The notes beneath the pieces are model-generated. The model was given only the letters and a program-made list of their open reading frames with translations, was not told the DNA's origin and made no database searches. A DNA stretch of 64,000 nucleotides. Origin: Ww85 sp963745765. Its GTDB lineage: Bacteria > Desulfobacterota > Desulfobulbia > Desulfobulbales > Desulfocapsaceae. This document shows, one piece after another, positions 17,685 through 26,955 of the stretch; positions within the stretch are counted from its first letter, which is position 1, and each line of letters begins with the position of its first letter. The position numbers and the translations under genes were made by a program. Where the stretch lies: positions 124,001 through 188,000 of the forward strand of contig CAVUYQ010000016.1 of NCBI GenBank assembly GCA_963745765.1, read 5' to 3'.

Positions 17685-19307
17685 CTACGGTTCAACAACC
17701 TCCATTTCCTTTTCCTGAAGCGTTTTGAGGCAGATCGGTAATTTTTCAGAAAGCTCTGATGCGGTAAAGCCGGGGCCGATCTTGGAAAAGAGCATATCGC
17801 CTGCCATGCCATGCAGATAAACTCCCGCGCCACAGGCAACATCGGCCGGCAAACCCTGACACAACAGAGAACCGATAACACCGCTCAGAACATCTCCCAT
17901 CCCGCCTGTTGCCATACCAGGATTACCGGAGGTGTTCACCATCACTTCTTCATTATCGGTTACGATCAGCGTACCGGCTCCCTTCAGGGCAATAATCATT
18001 TCCTTATCACTATTCTTGTAACGCTTGTGACAGGTCCGTGCGGCATCGAGACGATCCTCCTGCACCTCCTGCGGGCTTCTTTCTATAAGGCGTGCCATTT
18101 CTCCGGGATGAGGGGTAAAGATACGGGGACCTGCCGCTGATTTAAGCTGGCTTTTGTAACGCGCGATAATATTAAGCGCATCAGCATCTATGACCATCGG
18201 TTGCTTGACCGTATGGTAAAGGTAAAGTACCAGTTCCGCCGTTCTGGTATCCGTACCGATACCGGGGCCGACAACGAGGGCCGATTTGTTTTTTATATTC
18301 CTGAGAATAGCTGATAAATCGGAAGCGTTAAGAAAAGAAGTCGAGGTAAGAAGCGGAACAGTCATTGCTTCAGGAAGGCTGCTCTCAAAGATGACATTCA
18401 GGTCATAGGGGACGCCGAGACTGACGAGACCACACCCACTGCGCAAGGCCCCGCGTGCCGCCAGAATTGCAGCTCCGGTCTTGCCGGCTGATCCGGCAAG
18501 TATGAGAAGATGGCCATAGGTGCCTTTGTGCGAATTACTGTCCCGCTTGATCCTTGACAACCATGCGGAGGCAGTAGCTGCAGTGATCATGAACGTTGCG
18601 ATCCTGGCATTGATGATGACTTCCGGCGGGATGCCTATATCGATCACATGAAGATCACCGATAAAGGCAGAACTTCCCTGCATTACCTGGCCTGGTTTTG
18701 GACAGCCGAAAGTTGCGGTAAGATCAGCCTTGATGGCCGTTCCAAGAATTTTGCCGGTAGTTGCGTCAAGGCCGGAAGGGGTATCAACGGCCACGACCGG
18801 TATATGCTCGGTAAATTCACTATTATTGATAAGTTCGATGGTTTCTGCGAAATATCCCTCTATATTCCTGTCAAGTCCGATACCAAACAGCGCGTCAACA
18901 ATGGCGCAGCATGCTTTTCCGCGGGATTCAATCTGCTTGAACAGGACAGGAATGGTTTTGACACGGGGGGAGGAGTCGATGACATGAAAGGGAAGTTTCA
19001 TCCGTTTGACAATCGCCAGATTGGTAGCGGCATCACCGGTCAGTTTATCCGGATGAACAAAAAAGAAAAAGATCGGTTCACAGCCAAGCTGATGCAGGTG
19101 CCTTCCTATGACAAGGCCGTCACCTCCATTATTTCCAGGTCCTACAAGGATAAGAGCAAAGGTGCCCTTCAGGGGGCCCAGATATTTTTCCATCAAACGC
19201 ACTGTTCCGGTTCCTGCATTCTCCATAAGTACAATTCCTGGAATACCAAACTCGTCGATTGCACAACGATCTATAGCCTTCATTTCTTTAGAACCGGGAA
19301 GTTTCAT
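17685..19307 (-). CDS. nnrDE: Bifunctional NAD(P)H-hydrate epimerase / ADP-dependent dehydratase
   Basis: 540 residues, the usual fused form. The N-terminal YjeF_N epimerase domain (about 1-215) has GSKEMKAID, VGPGNNGGDGLVIGRHL and DTPSGLDATTG. The C-terminal kinase-like dehydratase (about 240-535) has GTYGHLLILAGSAGKTGAA, VVGPGIG, VIDADALN, TPHPGEMARL and GNPGMATGGMGDVLSGV. It repairs hydrated NAD(P)H. It is the last gene of the minus-strand group rng-M23-lptF-nnr. Confidence 0.96.
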   Translation of the reverse strand: MKLPGSKEMKAIDRCAIDEFGIPGIVLMENAGTGTVRLMEKYLGPLKGTFALILVGPGNNGGDGLVIGRHLHQLGCEPIFFFFVHPDKLTGDAATNLAIVKRMKLPFHVIDSSPRVKTIPVLFKQIESRGKACCAIVDALFGIGLDRNIEGYFAETIELINNSEFTEHIPVVAVDTPSGLDATTGKILGTAIKADLTATFGCPKPGQVMQGSSAFIGDLHVIDIGIPPEVIINARIATFMITAATASAWLSRIKRDSNSHKGTYGHLLILAGSAGKTGAAILAARGALRSGCGLVSLGVPYDLNVIFESSLPEAMTVPLLTSTSFLNASDLSAILRNIKNKSALVVGPGIGTDTRTAELVLYLYHTVKQPMVIDADALNIIARYKSQLKSAAGPRIFTPHPGEMARLIERSPQEVQEDRLDAARTCHKRYKNSDKEMIIALKGAGTLIVTDNEEVMVNTSGNPGMATGGMGDVLSGVIGSLLCQGLPADVACGAGVYLHGMAGDMLFSKIGPGFTASELSEKLPICLKTLQEKEMEVVEP

Positions 19308-19359
19308 TGTTAAGCTCCTTCTCGCTGGTTGATTCTAAGACTAGATTTCCTGCTGTACT

Positions 19360-20806
19360 TCAGGAGGATGGTTTCGGCATCATGGTTTTGCAGAACATGC
19401 ATGGCTTGAAACCAGATTGTAGTGCCACTTTAACATCTTTGAATTCAATTGAACAATTTTTACCGTAATAATAGTCACATTCAGGAAAATGAAAAATTCG
19501 AAGGGAGACATTGCCGCGCAGCCTTTTCTTTTTTTTGACAGTCGCTATCGCAGGCTTGACGACGTTAGATTGTATGGATGTCGATCTTGAGCCGAAACTG
19601 AGTTTCCGATACAGCCAGTCTGCTGAAAATATCATCCAGTTGATAAAGGTATCAAAAGAATCATGCACAATAGCGGGTAATAACTGTCTTTCCTGCGCGG
19701 TTCTACGGATAAAAATTACCACGAGAAAAAATAGAATAATATTTGGAGCCCACATAACAACTGGCACCGGCAGCGAGCTGCTATTGGCCAGGTTGCGTGC
19801 CATGGAGAAAAGTACGTAATAAAAAATATACAAGGCAAGCCCGAGAGGCACGCCGATAGCCCGTCTGCCCGGTCCTGCCAGCAGTCCGAGCGGCATGCCA
19901 AGGAGCGAAAGAATGAGGCAGCCGACCGGCAGCACAAGTCTCTTGTGAAATTCAGTGTGATATACCCGACCTTCAGGAGTATCCCTGCCTTTTTCATCTG
20001 CTTTCCGCATAAGCTCGTCCATTGACATGGTACCGCGGGACTTGAAGTTCGGTGCCCGGGAAAGCGGCTTTAAGGGGATATTGATAATATAGCGATCAAA
20101 CGATATGGTCTGGGCACTTTCCCGCTCTGGTATAAGGGTACTGCCGTTTCGCAGGACAAGAGTGACGAGCATCTGATCAATGTTGGTTTTCATGGTTCCG
20201 GATTCAGCCATGGTAACGGCCGGTAATTCACGACCGCGCATATCGGACACCCAGACATGATTCCATACCCCCGTCTGCTTTATCTATCGAATCCACATGC
20301 ACTACCAGGTCGCCGAGAGCTTCTGTAAAGACTCGCTCTTTGATCCCTTTATCTATTTTCTCCTTGGCCAGTTGATACATCATCTGTTGCATCGCCCTGT
20401 CACCATAAGGAATCAGCACGATGGAGAAATAACCGGTGATCAGTGAGATGATAAGAGAAAGGACAACAAGTGGCGGCAATACTTGATAGATACCGATACC
20501 GCTTGCTTTGAAGGCGAGAATTTCAGTGTCACTGGAAAGCCGAGAGAAACCGATGGTAACGCCAAGCATGGCTGCCATCGGAATAGAGTAGAGAAACATG
20601 TTGGGAAAAAGGTATGAAAAAAGCCTGATAAAATCGGCCAGTCCAATTCTGAGCTCAAGGACGAGGTTCAAGAATGGAATGAGCTTGACAAGGAAAAACA
20701 CGCCATTCATGATAACGAAACTTGCAAAAAACGGTGCGAGGATCTCGGCTGTCAGATAACTGTATAACAGCAGCGGCAAGCGTTTTTTTTCGCCGGCAAA
20801 TACCAT
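19360..20806 (-). CDS. lptF: LptF/LptG-family LPS export permease with a C-terminal Ada-like metal-binding domain; one apparent frameshift at 20268-20272
   Basis: About 481 residues after removing one base from a C5 run (plus 20268-20272). The correction joins IDKADG to GVWNHVWVSDMRGR as in the periplasmic domain of LptF. The N-terminal membrane helices contain FLYSIPMAAMLGVTIGFSRLSSD and EILAFKASG, and the C-terminal helices PVGCLILSLLGMPLGL. LptF with LptG forms the ABC permease that extracts LPS from the inner membrane. After the last helix a basic linker leads to a segment with FHFPECDYYYGKNCS, ALQSGFKPCMFCK. Its Cys spacing is that of Ada/thermonuclease-type zinc-binding tails, which is unusual for LptF. 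Shares the operon with the M23 peptidase. Confidence 0.85.
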
Positions 20807-20888
20807 TGTCTTAATTATGCCATGTATAAATTGTCAGGATGGACCGTGGAATCTGCCCGACGGCTTTCTGAGAGAATCCGACCCTTGA

Positions 20889-22265
20889 TCAGTTGAAACG
20901 AGATTCAGTGAGTGGATCATCGATGGTGACATCAATCCAGTGCTGGTCCCACCATTCCTTTGGTGTAACGAAAATGCCGTTTACCAGAACTGAGAAATGA
21001 AGATGATCTCCTCCGGCCATGCCGCTGTTACCGGTCAGTCCGAGCACGGCTCCCTGATCAATGGTCTCTTGTGGAGAAACATTGATCTGGCTGAGATGGG
21101 AATAGAGGCTGAAAACGCCCTGACCATGGTCAAGGATGACCATATTTCCATAGATTCCGAGGTAATCGGCAAAAACGACGATGCCACGCTCGGCGGCCTT
21201 TACATCAGCATGCCTGGTGGAGGCTATATCAATGCCAAGATGGACCTGTTTATCAATTTCTTCGTGGTTGTGGTAATAGGTGCGATGATCGGCATAACCG
21301 GCGCGCGTTGAGCCTGCCATGCGGAGAAATTTTCCCCGCCACAGACGTTCAGGGTGAGAAGTAAAACATATCTCGCTGATTTTCTTGTTATTAAGCGTCC
21401 GGACTTCATTATTTGTATACAGGTATTTCTGAACCAATGGCCCCTGCATCTCTGGATAATGCTGTTGAAATTCGGGAATTTTGTTTTCCAGAAATCCATC
21501 ATCAACAGTAATATCGTCATGCTTGAAATTGCTGCTTTTATAAATTACCGAGAATGGCAGTCGGGTAGTGTTGCCAGCTGGGTCGGTAGCAACGACAAAT
21601 GAGGAATCAATATTTTCAGCATCAAAGCGCAAGCCGAAAAATGCGATATAGGTGTCTTCCCTGCCGTCGCCTACGAGATATCCGGGATTGAAATCTCCAT
21701 TAACCTGAAGACCGTTTTTTGTTTCAGAATCGTTAATACTGTAGATTACGATTCCACTGCCGCCTGGATTGATGTACCGTTCACTGTGAAGAATATTTAT
21801 TTTAGGAGGCGTGGTATCAATGATGACCTCACGCGTGACCGTGGTTCTGTTGCCTTTTAAAAAGCCACGAAGAGAATAATCTGACGCATCAACGGTTATC
21901 ACCGCAGGGCCGTCCTTGAAACCGTTCTTGATCGGCACAAAGGCCACTTTTGCCAGTTTCTCCTCGGGGCCGACAACACCGATCATTCCATGTCTGGGGA
22001 AGGTTTCAGAATATAACTCGCGCTTGACCTCTCCCTGGGTGACGGTGAGGCTGAGATCTCTGAGCCCACTTTTCCCGTCCCGGGCTGAAAAAGATATAAT
22101 GGTATCTGAGCCCAGATAGCTTTGGGGGGACTCAATGGTGACGGTTGGCGGTCCTCCTTCAAAAAACAGAAAGAAGGAGATGCCTGCTCCACAAGCAACA
22201 ATGATAAGCAGGAGCAGAAAGAGAGTACCTGTCGTGCGTTTCCTGGAGTTACTGATTTTGGTCAT
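20889..22265 (-). CDS. Membrane-anchored M23 (LytM-type) metallopeptidase
   Basis: 458 residues. A single N-terminal membrane segment (about 14-34, LFLLLLIIVACGAGISFFLFF) anchors a large periplasmic region. Residues 40-290 look like Ig-type beta domains (DTTPPKINIL). The C-terminal M23 domain has HLGIDIAS with the first zinc His, YGNMVILDHGQGVFSLYSHL, GNSGMAGGDHLHFSVLVNG with the HxH zinc pair, and a final VTPKEWWDQHW. All zinc ligands are present, so endopeptidase activity on peptidoglycan is expected. It lies between rng and lptF. Confidence 0.9.
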   Translation of the reverse strand: MTKISNSRKRTTGTLFLLLLIIVACGAGISFFLFFEGGPPTVTIESPQSYLGSDTIISFSARDGKSGLRDLSLTVTQGEVKRELYSETFPRHGMIGVVGPEEKLAKVAFVPIKNGFKDGPAVITVDASDYSLRGFLKGNRTTVTREVIIDTTPPKINILHSERYINPGGSGIVIYSINDSETKNGLQVNGDFNPGYLVGDGREDTYIAFFGLRFDAENIDSSFVVATDPAGNTTRLPFSVIYKSSNFKHDDITVDDGFLENKIPEFQQHYPEMQGPLVQKYLYTNNEVRTLNNKKISEICFTSHPERLWRGKFLRMAGSTRAGYADHRTYYHNHEEIDKQVHLGIDIASTRHADVKAAERGIVVFADYLGIYGNMVILDHGQGVFSLYSHLSQINVSPQETIDQGAVLGLTGNSGMAGGDHLHFSVLVNGIFVTPKEWWDQHWIDVTIDDPLTESRFN

Positions 22266-22284
22266 GCCTTTTCCTTTCCGACAG

Positions 22285-23814
22285 TCAGCGCTGCCAGATA
22301 ATTTCGTATTTTTCTATATGAAGGTCTTTTGCCGGAGCGACAATTAAACGTTTTGCGGTGTCTTTTTCCAGCTGTTTCATCGTCGTGTCCTCTTCCTTGA
22401 GCAGCATATCGGCTATTCGAGGATGTACCCGCACCGTGACAGAATTACCAGCTGTACGACCTGAATTCCTGCCGATTTTTCGAAAGATTTCGTAACAGAT
22501 AGTCCGGCGGGATTTCAAAACACCTTCGCCGGCACAATAGTGACAAGGTTCACACATCATCTGGTTGAGGTTTTCACTATGACGTTTCCTGGTCATCTGA
22601 ACAAGGCCGAATTCAGAGAGCTTCAGGATATTAATACGGCTTTTATCTTTTTTTACCGCTTCTTTGAAGGTGTTGAACAACTCCTCGCGATGCTGCTCGT
22701 TCTCCATGTCGATAAAGTCGATGATGATGATGCCGCCGATGTTCCTCAGCCTGAGCTGGTAGGCGATCTCCTTGGCGGCTTCCATGTTCGTTTTGAAGAT
22801 GGTTTCATTAAGATCATCCTTGCCGACAAACCGTCCGGTGTTTACATCGATGACGGCAAGGGCTTCGGTGTTTTCTACAATGATGTAACCTCCGGAACGA
22901 AGCCATACTTTCTTTTCCAGAGCCTTACTGATTTCAACATCTATGCCGTAGGCCTCAAAAAGAGGCAGGTCTCCGCGGTACAGGGATATTTTATTCTTGA
23001 GCTTCGGAGTGAAGGTGTCCACGAAGTGCATCAACTTGTCATAGGACTCCTCATTATCTATGATAAGGTAGTCAACTTCATTGGTAAAAAGATCTCGAAC
23101 AGACCTGAGCGTAATATCGAGATCCTCGTAAACAAGAGACGGGGCTCTGGAAGACTTGGCACGATCCTGAACCTCATCCCAAAGCAGCATTAAAAACTCC
23201 ATGTCGGCTTCAATGTCATCCGCTGAGGCGTTCTCCGCAACCGTCCTGACGATAAAGCCGACATCTTTCGGGCGCAGACTCTCAATGAGCGCTCTCAAGG
23301 CGTCTCGCGTTTCTTCATCAACGATCTTGCGAGAGATGCCGATATGGTCTGTTTGCGGTATAAAAACCAGGTTTCTACCGGGCAGGGTGATGTGACAGGT
23401 AAGTCGTGCGCCCTTGGTGCCGATGGGATCTTTACTGACCTGAACCATTACCTCCTGGCCTTCTTTCAACAGCTCTTCAATGACCGGCATGGTTTGTCCA
23501 CGGCCATTGCTGTGAGGAGGATCGGAGAGTGTCGGATACTCATCGTATCCTTCCGTGGTGACAAGCAGTTTCTCTATCTTGGCCGGGAGTGGAAAAACAT
23601 CATCGACATAAAGAAAACCGGTTCGTTCAAGCCCGATATCAACAAAGGCTGCCTGCATGCCGGGAAGAACCCTGACGACACGGCCAAGGTATATGTTGCC
23701 CATTAACCCTTTTTCTGTCGGCCGCTGCAGATGAAATTCGGTGAGATGGCCACTCTCAACAAGGCCGATACGTACTTCATATCTCCTTGAATTAATAAGG
23801 ATTTCCGTTGTCAT
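22285..23814 (-). CDS. rng: Ribonuclease G/E family endoribonuclease
   Basis: 509 residues from MTTEILINSRRYEVRIG. The S1 domain has GNIYLGRVVRVLPGMQAAFVDIG. The RNase H-like and DNase I-like catalytic core has GGYIIVENTEALAVIDVNTG and GGIIIIDFIDM with the metal-binding Asp residues. The Zn-link has CEPCHYCAGEG. The long acidic scaffold of RNase E is missing, so RNase G is the better call. It acts in rRNA and mRNA processing. I prefer the ATG at 23814 over an upstream in-frame TTG. No strong SD is visible. Confidence 0.95.
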   Translation of the reverse strand: MTTEILINSRRYEVRIGLVESGHLTEFHLQRPTEKGLMGNIYLGRVVRVLPGMQAAFVDIGLERTGFLYVDDVFPLPAKIEKLLVTTEGYDEYPTLSDPPHSNGRGQTMPVIEELLKEGQEVMVQVSKDPIGTKGARLTCHITLPGRNLVFIPQTDHIGISRKIVDEETRDALRALIESLRPKDVGFIVRTVAENASADDIEADMEFLMLLWDEVQDRAKSSRAPSLVYEDLDITLRSVRDLFTNEVDYLIIDNEESYDKLMHFVDTFTPKLKNKISLYRGDLPLFEAYGIDVEISKALEKKVWLRSGGYIIVENTEALAVIDVNTGRFVGKDDLNETIFKTNMEAAKEIAYQLRLRNIGGIIIIDFIDMENEQHREELFNTFKEAVKKDKSRINILKLSEFGLVQMTRKRHSENLNQMMCEPCHYCAGEGVLKSRRTICYEIFRKIGRNSGRTAGNSVTVRVHPRIADMLLKEEDTTMKQLEKDTAKRLIVAPAKDLHIEKYEIIWQR

Positions 23815-24019
23815 ATTGTTTTGCAATTCTCGCAGAATACAAAAAATCAGGCATAATGTTCTCTTCTCGCTTCACCTCAAGAGTATTAGCCAACTATTTT
23901 TGCCTGCAGAAAAACCTCAGCTCATTTCCTGTAATTTAAAATATGTATTATATAATGTTTTTGGTGGAAAATACCACATTCTCATGGTTAGACCAGTAAA
24001 ATCGCTGACGTGTGATGGT

Positions 24020-24883
24020 ATGGACGCAATTACCGTAATTATTCCAACTTTTAACAGAGATGCTCTGCTGCCGCAAGCGGTCGAATCGGTTTTAACCCAG
24101 ACCTTTCCGGCAGCAGAAATTATTGTGATAGATGATGGCTCGACAGATGATACCGCCCGGGTAATTGAAAAAATTGCTGCGTCATCCGCTATCCCTGTAA
24201 TCTATCTGCAACAGAAAAACAGGGGACCTGCGGCCGCAAGGAATCTCGGTGTTTTGCAGGCCGGATCAGATATTATCGCCTTTCTCGATTCCGACGATTC
24301 CTGGCATAAGAAGAAACTCGAAATTCAGTTTCAAGCGCTGCAGGAGTGCCCTGAGCATCTTATTTCACATACCGGGGAAAAATGGTATCGCCGCGGAAAA
24401 CATCTCAATCAGCGGGAAAAACATCTACCGAAAAACGGTGACATATTCGAACAGTGTCTTGCACTATGCGCTGTTGGCATGTCAACCGTCATGGTCCGGA
24501 AAAAACTATTTGACAAATACGGCTTATTCAATGAGTCTCTCCGTTGTTGTGAAGATTACGAGATGTGGCTGCGGGTATCGCAGGCCGAAAAATTTTTGCT
24601 CGTAGCCCGGCCGCTCACCGTAAAAAATGGTGGCCGAAGTGATCAGGTTTCACAACAATTCAGGGTTGGCATGGACAGATTCAGAATACAGGCTCTCGGT
24701 CAGATGTTGACAAATGAAATGTTGAGCCGACAGCAGTTCAGAGCGGTTTATGAAATGTTTATTACAAAATGCGAAATATACGGTGTCGGATGTATAAAAC
24801 ACGGCAATGATAGAGAAGGCGAGCATTATCTGAGGCTAGCCTCTTGTGTGAAAGAAAAGAGACAATTATTCAAGATACCCTAA
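24020..24883 (+). CDS. Family 2 glycosyltransferase
   Basis: 287 residues with a GT-A fold: AITVIIPTFNRD, VIDDGSTDDT, the donor-binding NRGPAAARNLGV, and the DxD-like IAFLDSDDSWH. ED in RCCEDYEMWLRVS is the likely catalytic acidic region. No membrane segments are visible, so it probably acts on the cytoplasmic side in surface polysaccharide or LPS synthesis. The acceptor is unknown. The start could be 24020 (MDAITV) or 23984. Neither has a convincing SD. It lies 29 bases before the SPL-like gene. Confidence 0.85.
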   Translation: MDAITVIIPTFNRDALLPQAVESVLTQTFPAAEIIVIDDGSTDDTARVIEKIAASSAIPVIYLQQKNRGPAAARNLGVLQAGSDIIAFLDSDDSWHKKKLEIQFQALQECPEHLISHTGEKWYRRGKHLNQREKHLPKNGDIFEQCLALCAVGMSTVMVRKKLFDKYGLFNESLRCCEDYEMWLRVSQAEKFLLVARPLTVKNGGRSDQVSQQFRVGMDRFRIQALGQMLTNEMLSRQQFRAVYEMFITKCEIYGVGCIKHGNDREGEHYLRLASCVKEKRQLFKIP

Positions 24884-24912
24884 TGGTATGGCCCCGATGA
24901 GTTTCTGAAACA

Positions 24913-26022
24913 ATGAGCTGGACAGACCCTTCACGATACCTTGAAAAGATTTTTATCGAAAAATCGTGTGCTGAGCATGCTCTCACCCGGGCCATTATAG
25001 ATCGGGCCGGATTGCCGGTTGCCATTGTTGATGAATCTGATATTCCTTCTCTTGTAGAAGGACATTACCCGGATAATCTGACGGAAGGGAAAAAAACGCT
25101 GCTGCTTTGCCGAAATCGCAGCGAATTCCTGAAGAAATGCCCTGGCACACGTGAATATCGCTGCTGTGACTACCAGGTGATCAATGTTGGTACGGGCTGT
25201 CCGATGGATTGCGTTTACTGTATCCTGCAGGCGTACCTGAACAACCCGTATCTTACCTTTTTTGTAAATACGGAAGATTTATTCCACGAACTGAGCAGGA
25301 AATTCTCGACATCAGATTCCCGATCGATGCGTATAGGAACAGGCGAATTTACGGATTCAATGGCCCTGGACCGTTTTACCCACCTGAGCCGGGATCTGGT
25401 AAACTTTTTCGCCGAGCAAAAAAATGCGGTACTGGAGTTAAAAACAAAATCAGCCTTTGTTGATAACCTGAAAGGGCTTAATCACCATGGCAGAACCATT
25501 ATGGCCTGGTCCCTCAACAGTGAAAAGATTGTCCGCACCGAGGAGATCCGGGCGGCAAATCTTGATGAGCGGCTTGCAGCCGCAGCAAAATGCGCATCCT
25601 GGGGATATCATCTTGCTTTCCATTTTGATCCGATTATTTCTTATCACGGCTGGCAGCAGGATTACCAGAAAACAATCAGAAAGCTGTTCGCCGCTGTGCC
25701 TGCTAAGGCGATCCGCTGGATTTCTCTTGGAGGATTTCGTTACCTGCCGAAGCTGAAACAGATAGGAACAAGCCGCTTTCCGCACTCCGGGATTTACCAT
25801 CACGAATTCATTGAGGGGCTCGATTGCAAGCAACGCTATTTTCGCCCGCATCGTGTCCAGCTTTACAAGATCTTATATCGGGAACTGGTAAGGTTTGCCG
25901 ATCCAACGACCTGTATTTATTTCTGCATGGAAAGTGATGAAATCTGGCAGGAGGTTATGGGATTTGTTCCTGACGATCAAGGAGGTCTGCCGGCAATGCT
26001 TGATAAAACCATGGCCCATTAA
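24913..26022 (+). CDS. SPL-like radical SAM protein
   Basis: 369 residues. The [4Fe-4S] motif is GCPMDCVYCILQ, C-x3-C-x2-C, at about residues 96-103, as in spore photoproduct lyase-type radical SAM proteins. Before it lies KKCPGTREYRCCDYQVINVGTGC, typical of the family. After it come RIGTGEFTDSMALD, IMAWSLNS, and HFDPIISYHGW. In Bacillus SPL repairs a thymine dimer in spores, but SPL-like proteins occur in many non-sporulating Desulfobacterota and their substrate is not settled. Named only at family level. Confidence 0.85.
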   Translation: MSWTDPSRYLEKIFIEKSCAEHALTRAIIDRAGLPVAIVDESDIPSLVEGHYPDNLTEGKKTLLLCRNRSEFLKKCPGTREYRCCDYQVINVGTGCPMDCVYCILQAYLNNPYLTFFVNTEDLFHELSRKFSTSDSRSMRIGTGEFTDSMALDRFTHLSRDLVNFFAEQKNAVLELKTKSAFVDNLKGLNHHGRTIMAWSLNSEKIVRTEEIRAANLDERLAAAAKCASWGYHLAFHFDPIISYHGWQQDYQKTIRKLFAAVPAKAIRWISLGGFRYLPKLKQIGTSRFPHSGIYHHEFIEGLDCKQRYFRPHRVQLYKILYRELVRFADPTTCIYFCMESDEIWQEVMGFVPDDQGGLPAMLDKTMAH

Positions 26023-26041
26023 TGGCTATTGTTATATTTCT

Positions 26042-26065
26042 ATGGGAGAAAATCCCATTGTTCTT
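26042..26065 (+). terminator. Weak terminator-like hairpin after the SPL-like gene
   Basis: ATGGGA and TCCCAT pair around GAAAA and are followed by TGTTCTTT. The stem has only 6 pairs. Confidence 0.3.
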
Positions 26066-26127
26066 TATGGAATCTGTAATATACTCAGTTACGTTTAAAT
26101 CGATCAGATAAAAGGAGGAGAACAGAG

Positions 26128-26553
26128 ATGATAAACAAAGCAATAATTATAGGTAATCTCGGAGCAGATCCGGAAATACGCTATACCCAGAGCGGCTCGC
26201 AGGTTGCCAGCTTTAACGTTGCTACCACCGAGCGCTGGAAGGACAAGGATGGACAGCAGCAGGAGTCCACGGAATGGCACCGGATTGTCGCCTGGCAGCG
26301 GCTTGCCGAAATTTGTGGTGAGTATCTGCATAAAGGATCAAGAGTTTATATTGAAGGGAAAATTCAAACCAGGAAATGGCAGGATCAAAGCGGCAATGAC
26401 CGTTACACCACTGAAATAATAGCCCGAGAGATGAAAATGCTCGATCGCCGTGAATCAGGTTCGGATTCTCATGGCGGCGGGGGAGGGAGTCAGCAAAACT
26501 ATCCTGAACCATCTCCCGGGTATGGCGGTGTTGGAGAGGACGTACCGTTTTAA
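26128..26553 (+). CDS. ssb: Single-stranded DNA-binding protein
   Basis: 141 residues. OB fold with MINKAIIIGNLGADPEIRYTQSGSQVASFNVATTERW and WHRIVAWQRLAEIC (each recognisable in short pieces), a Gly/Ser/Pro-rich linker (SHGGGGGSQ), and the acidic tip GEDVPF that binds partner proteins. Strong SD AAAGGAGGAG. Single-gene unit. Confidence 0.97.
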   Translation: MINKAIIIGNLGADPEIRYTQSGSQVASFNVATTERWKDKDGQQQESTEWHRIVAWQRLAEICGEYLHKGSRVYIEGKIQTRKWQDQSGNDRYTTEIIAREMKMLDRRESGSDSHGGGGGSQQNYPEPSPGYGGVGEDVPF

Positions 26554-26593
26554 ACCTGCTTGAACATAAAGTGAACCGCCGCCAGACAAAGTT

Positions 26594-26754
26594 GATGGCG
26601 TCGTAAAAACTTCGATCTACTGCGTCGTGGGACTTTTTCCGGCTCTCGGCATACTACCTGTATGCCTTCGCACCTGAAAAACTACCACTCCTTGTTTATC
26701 TGTGTTTTTACTTAGCCATCTTTTCAATGCAATAGACTTTTTACGAGTATGTCA
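26594..26754. repeat. Intergenic inverted-repeat element (REP/MITE-like) between ssb and the DnaJ gene
   Basis: GATGGCGTCGTAAAAAC (26594-26610) is mirrored by GTTTTTACTTAGCCATC (26704-26720) and again by GACTTTTTACGAGTATGTC near 26736-26754. Inside is the palindrome GGCATAC-TACCT-GTATGCC (26648-26666). The short in-frame stretches show no protein similarity. This fills most of the 402-base gap after ssb. The design, a TCGTAAAAA end plus an internal GTA-loop-TAC palindrome, resembles dispersed repeats I recall from Desulfobacterota genomes, which cannot be tested here. Confidence 0.5.
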
Positions 26755-26763
26755 AAGTTGATT

Positions 26764-26799
26764 AACGGCTCTTTTTGCTGTTTGCTAAAAAGAGCCGTT
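26764..26799 (+). terminator. Terminator-like hairpin
   Basis: A 13-bp stem, AACGGCTCTTTTT with AAAAAGAGCCGTT, closes a 10-base loop. The T residues are mostly inside the stem, and the downstream sequence GTCCTTCC is a poor U-tract. It is the only plausible 3' end for ssb. Confidence 0.5.
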
Positions 26800-26955
26800 G
26801 TCCTTCCTTCAAAGTGCATCTTTCAGGTGTTTCTCTGATGATCGAAAAAAGCGCTGTCGCTTGACTGGGGCCTAATCAATCCCTATTGTGCAGCCAGAGC
26901 ATGTATAGCGTTAACAGGAAGTTGAGTACCAAATTTGTCATGAGAACGTCGTCGT

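Noticed and set aside
22540..23193. 217-codon plus-strand ORF opposite rng
   Set aside because: It is antisense to the RNase G catalytic core, with no SD or family features.
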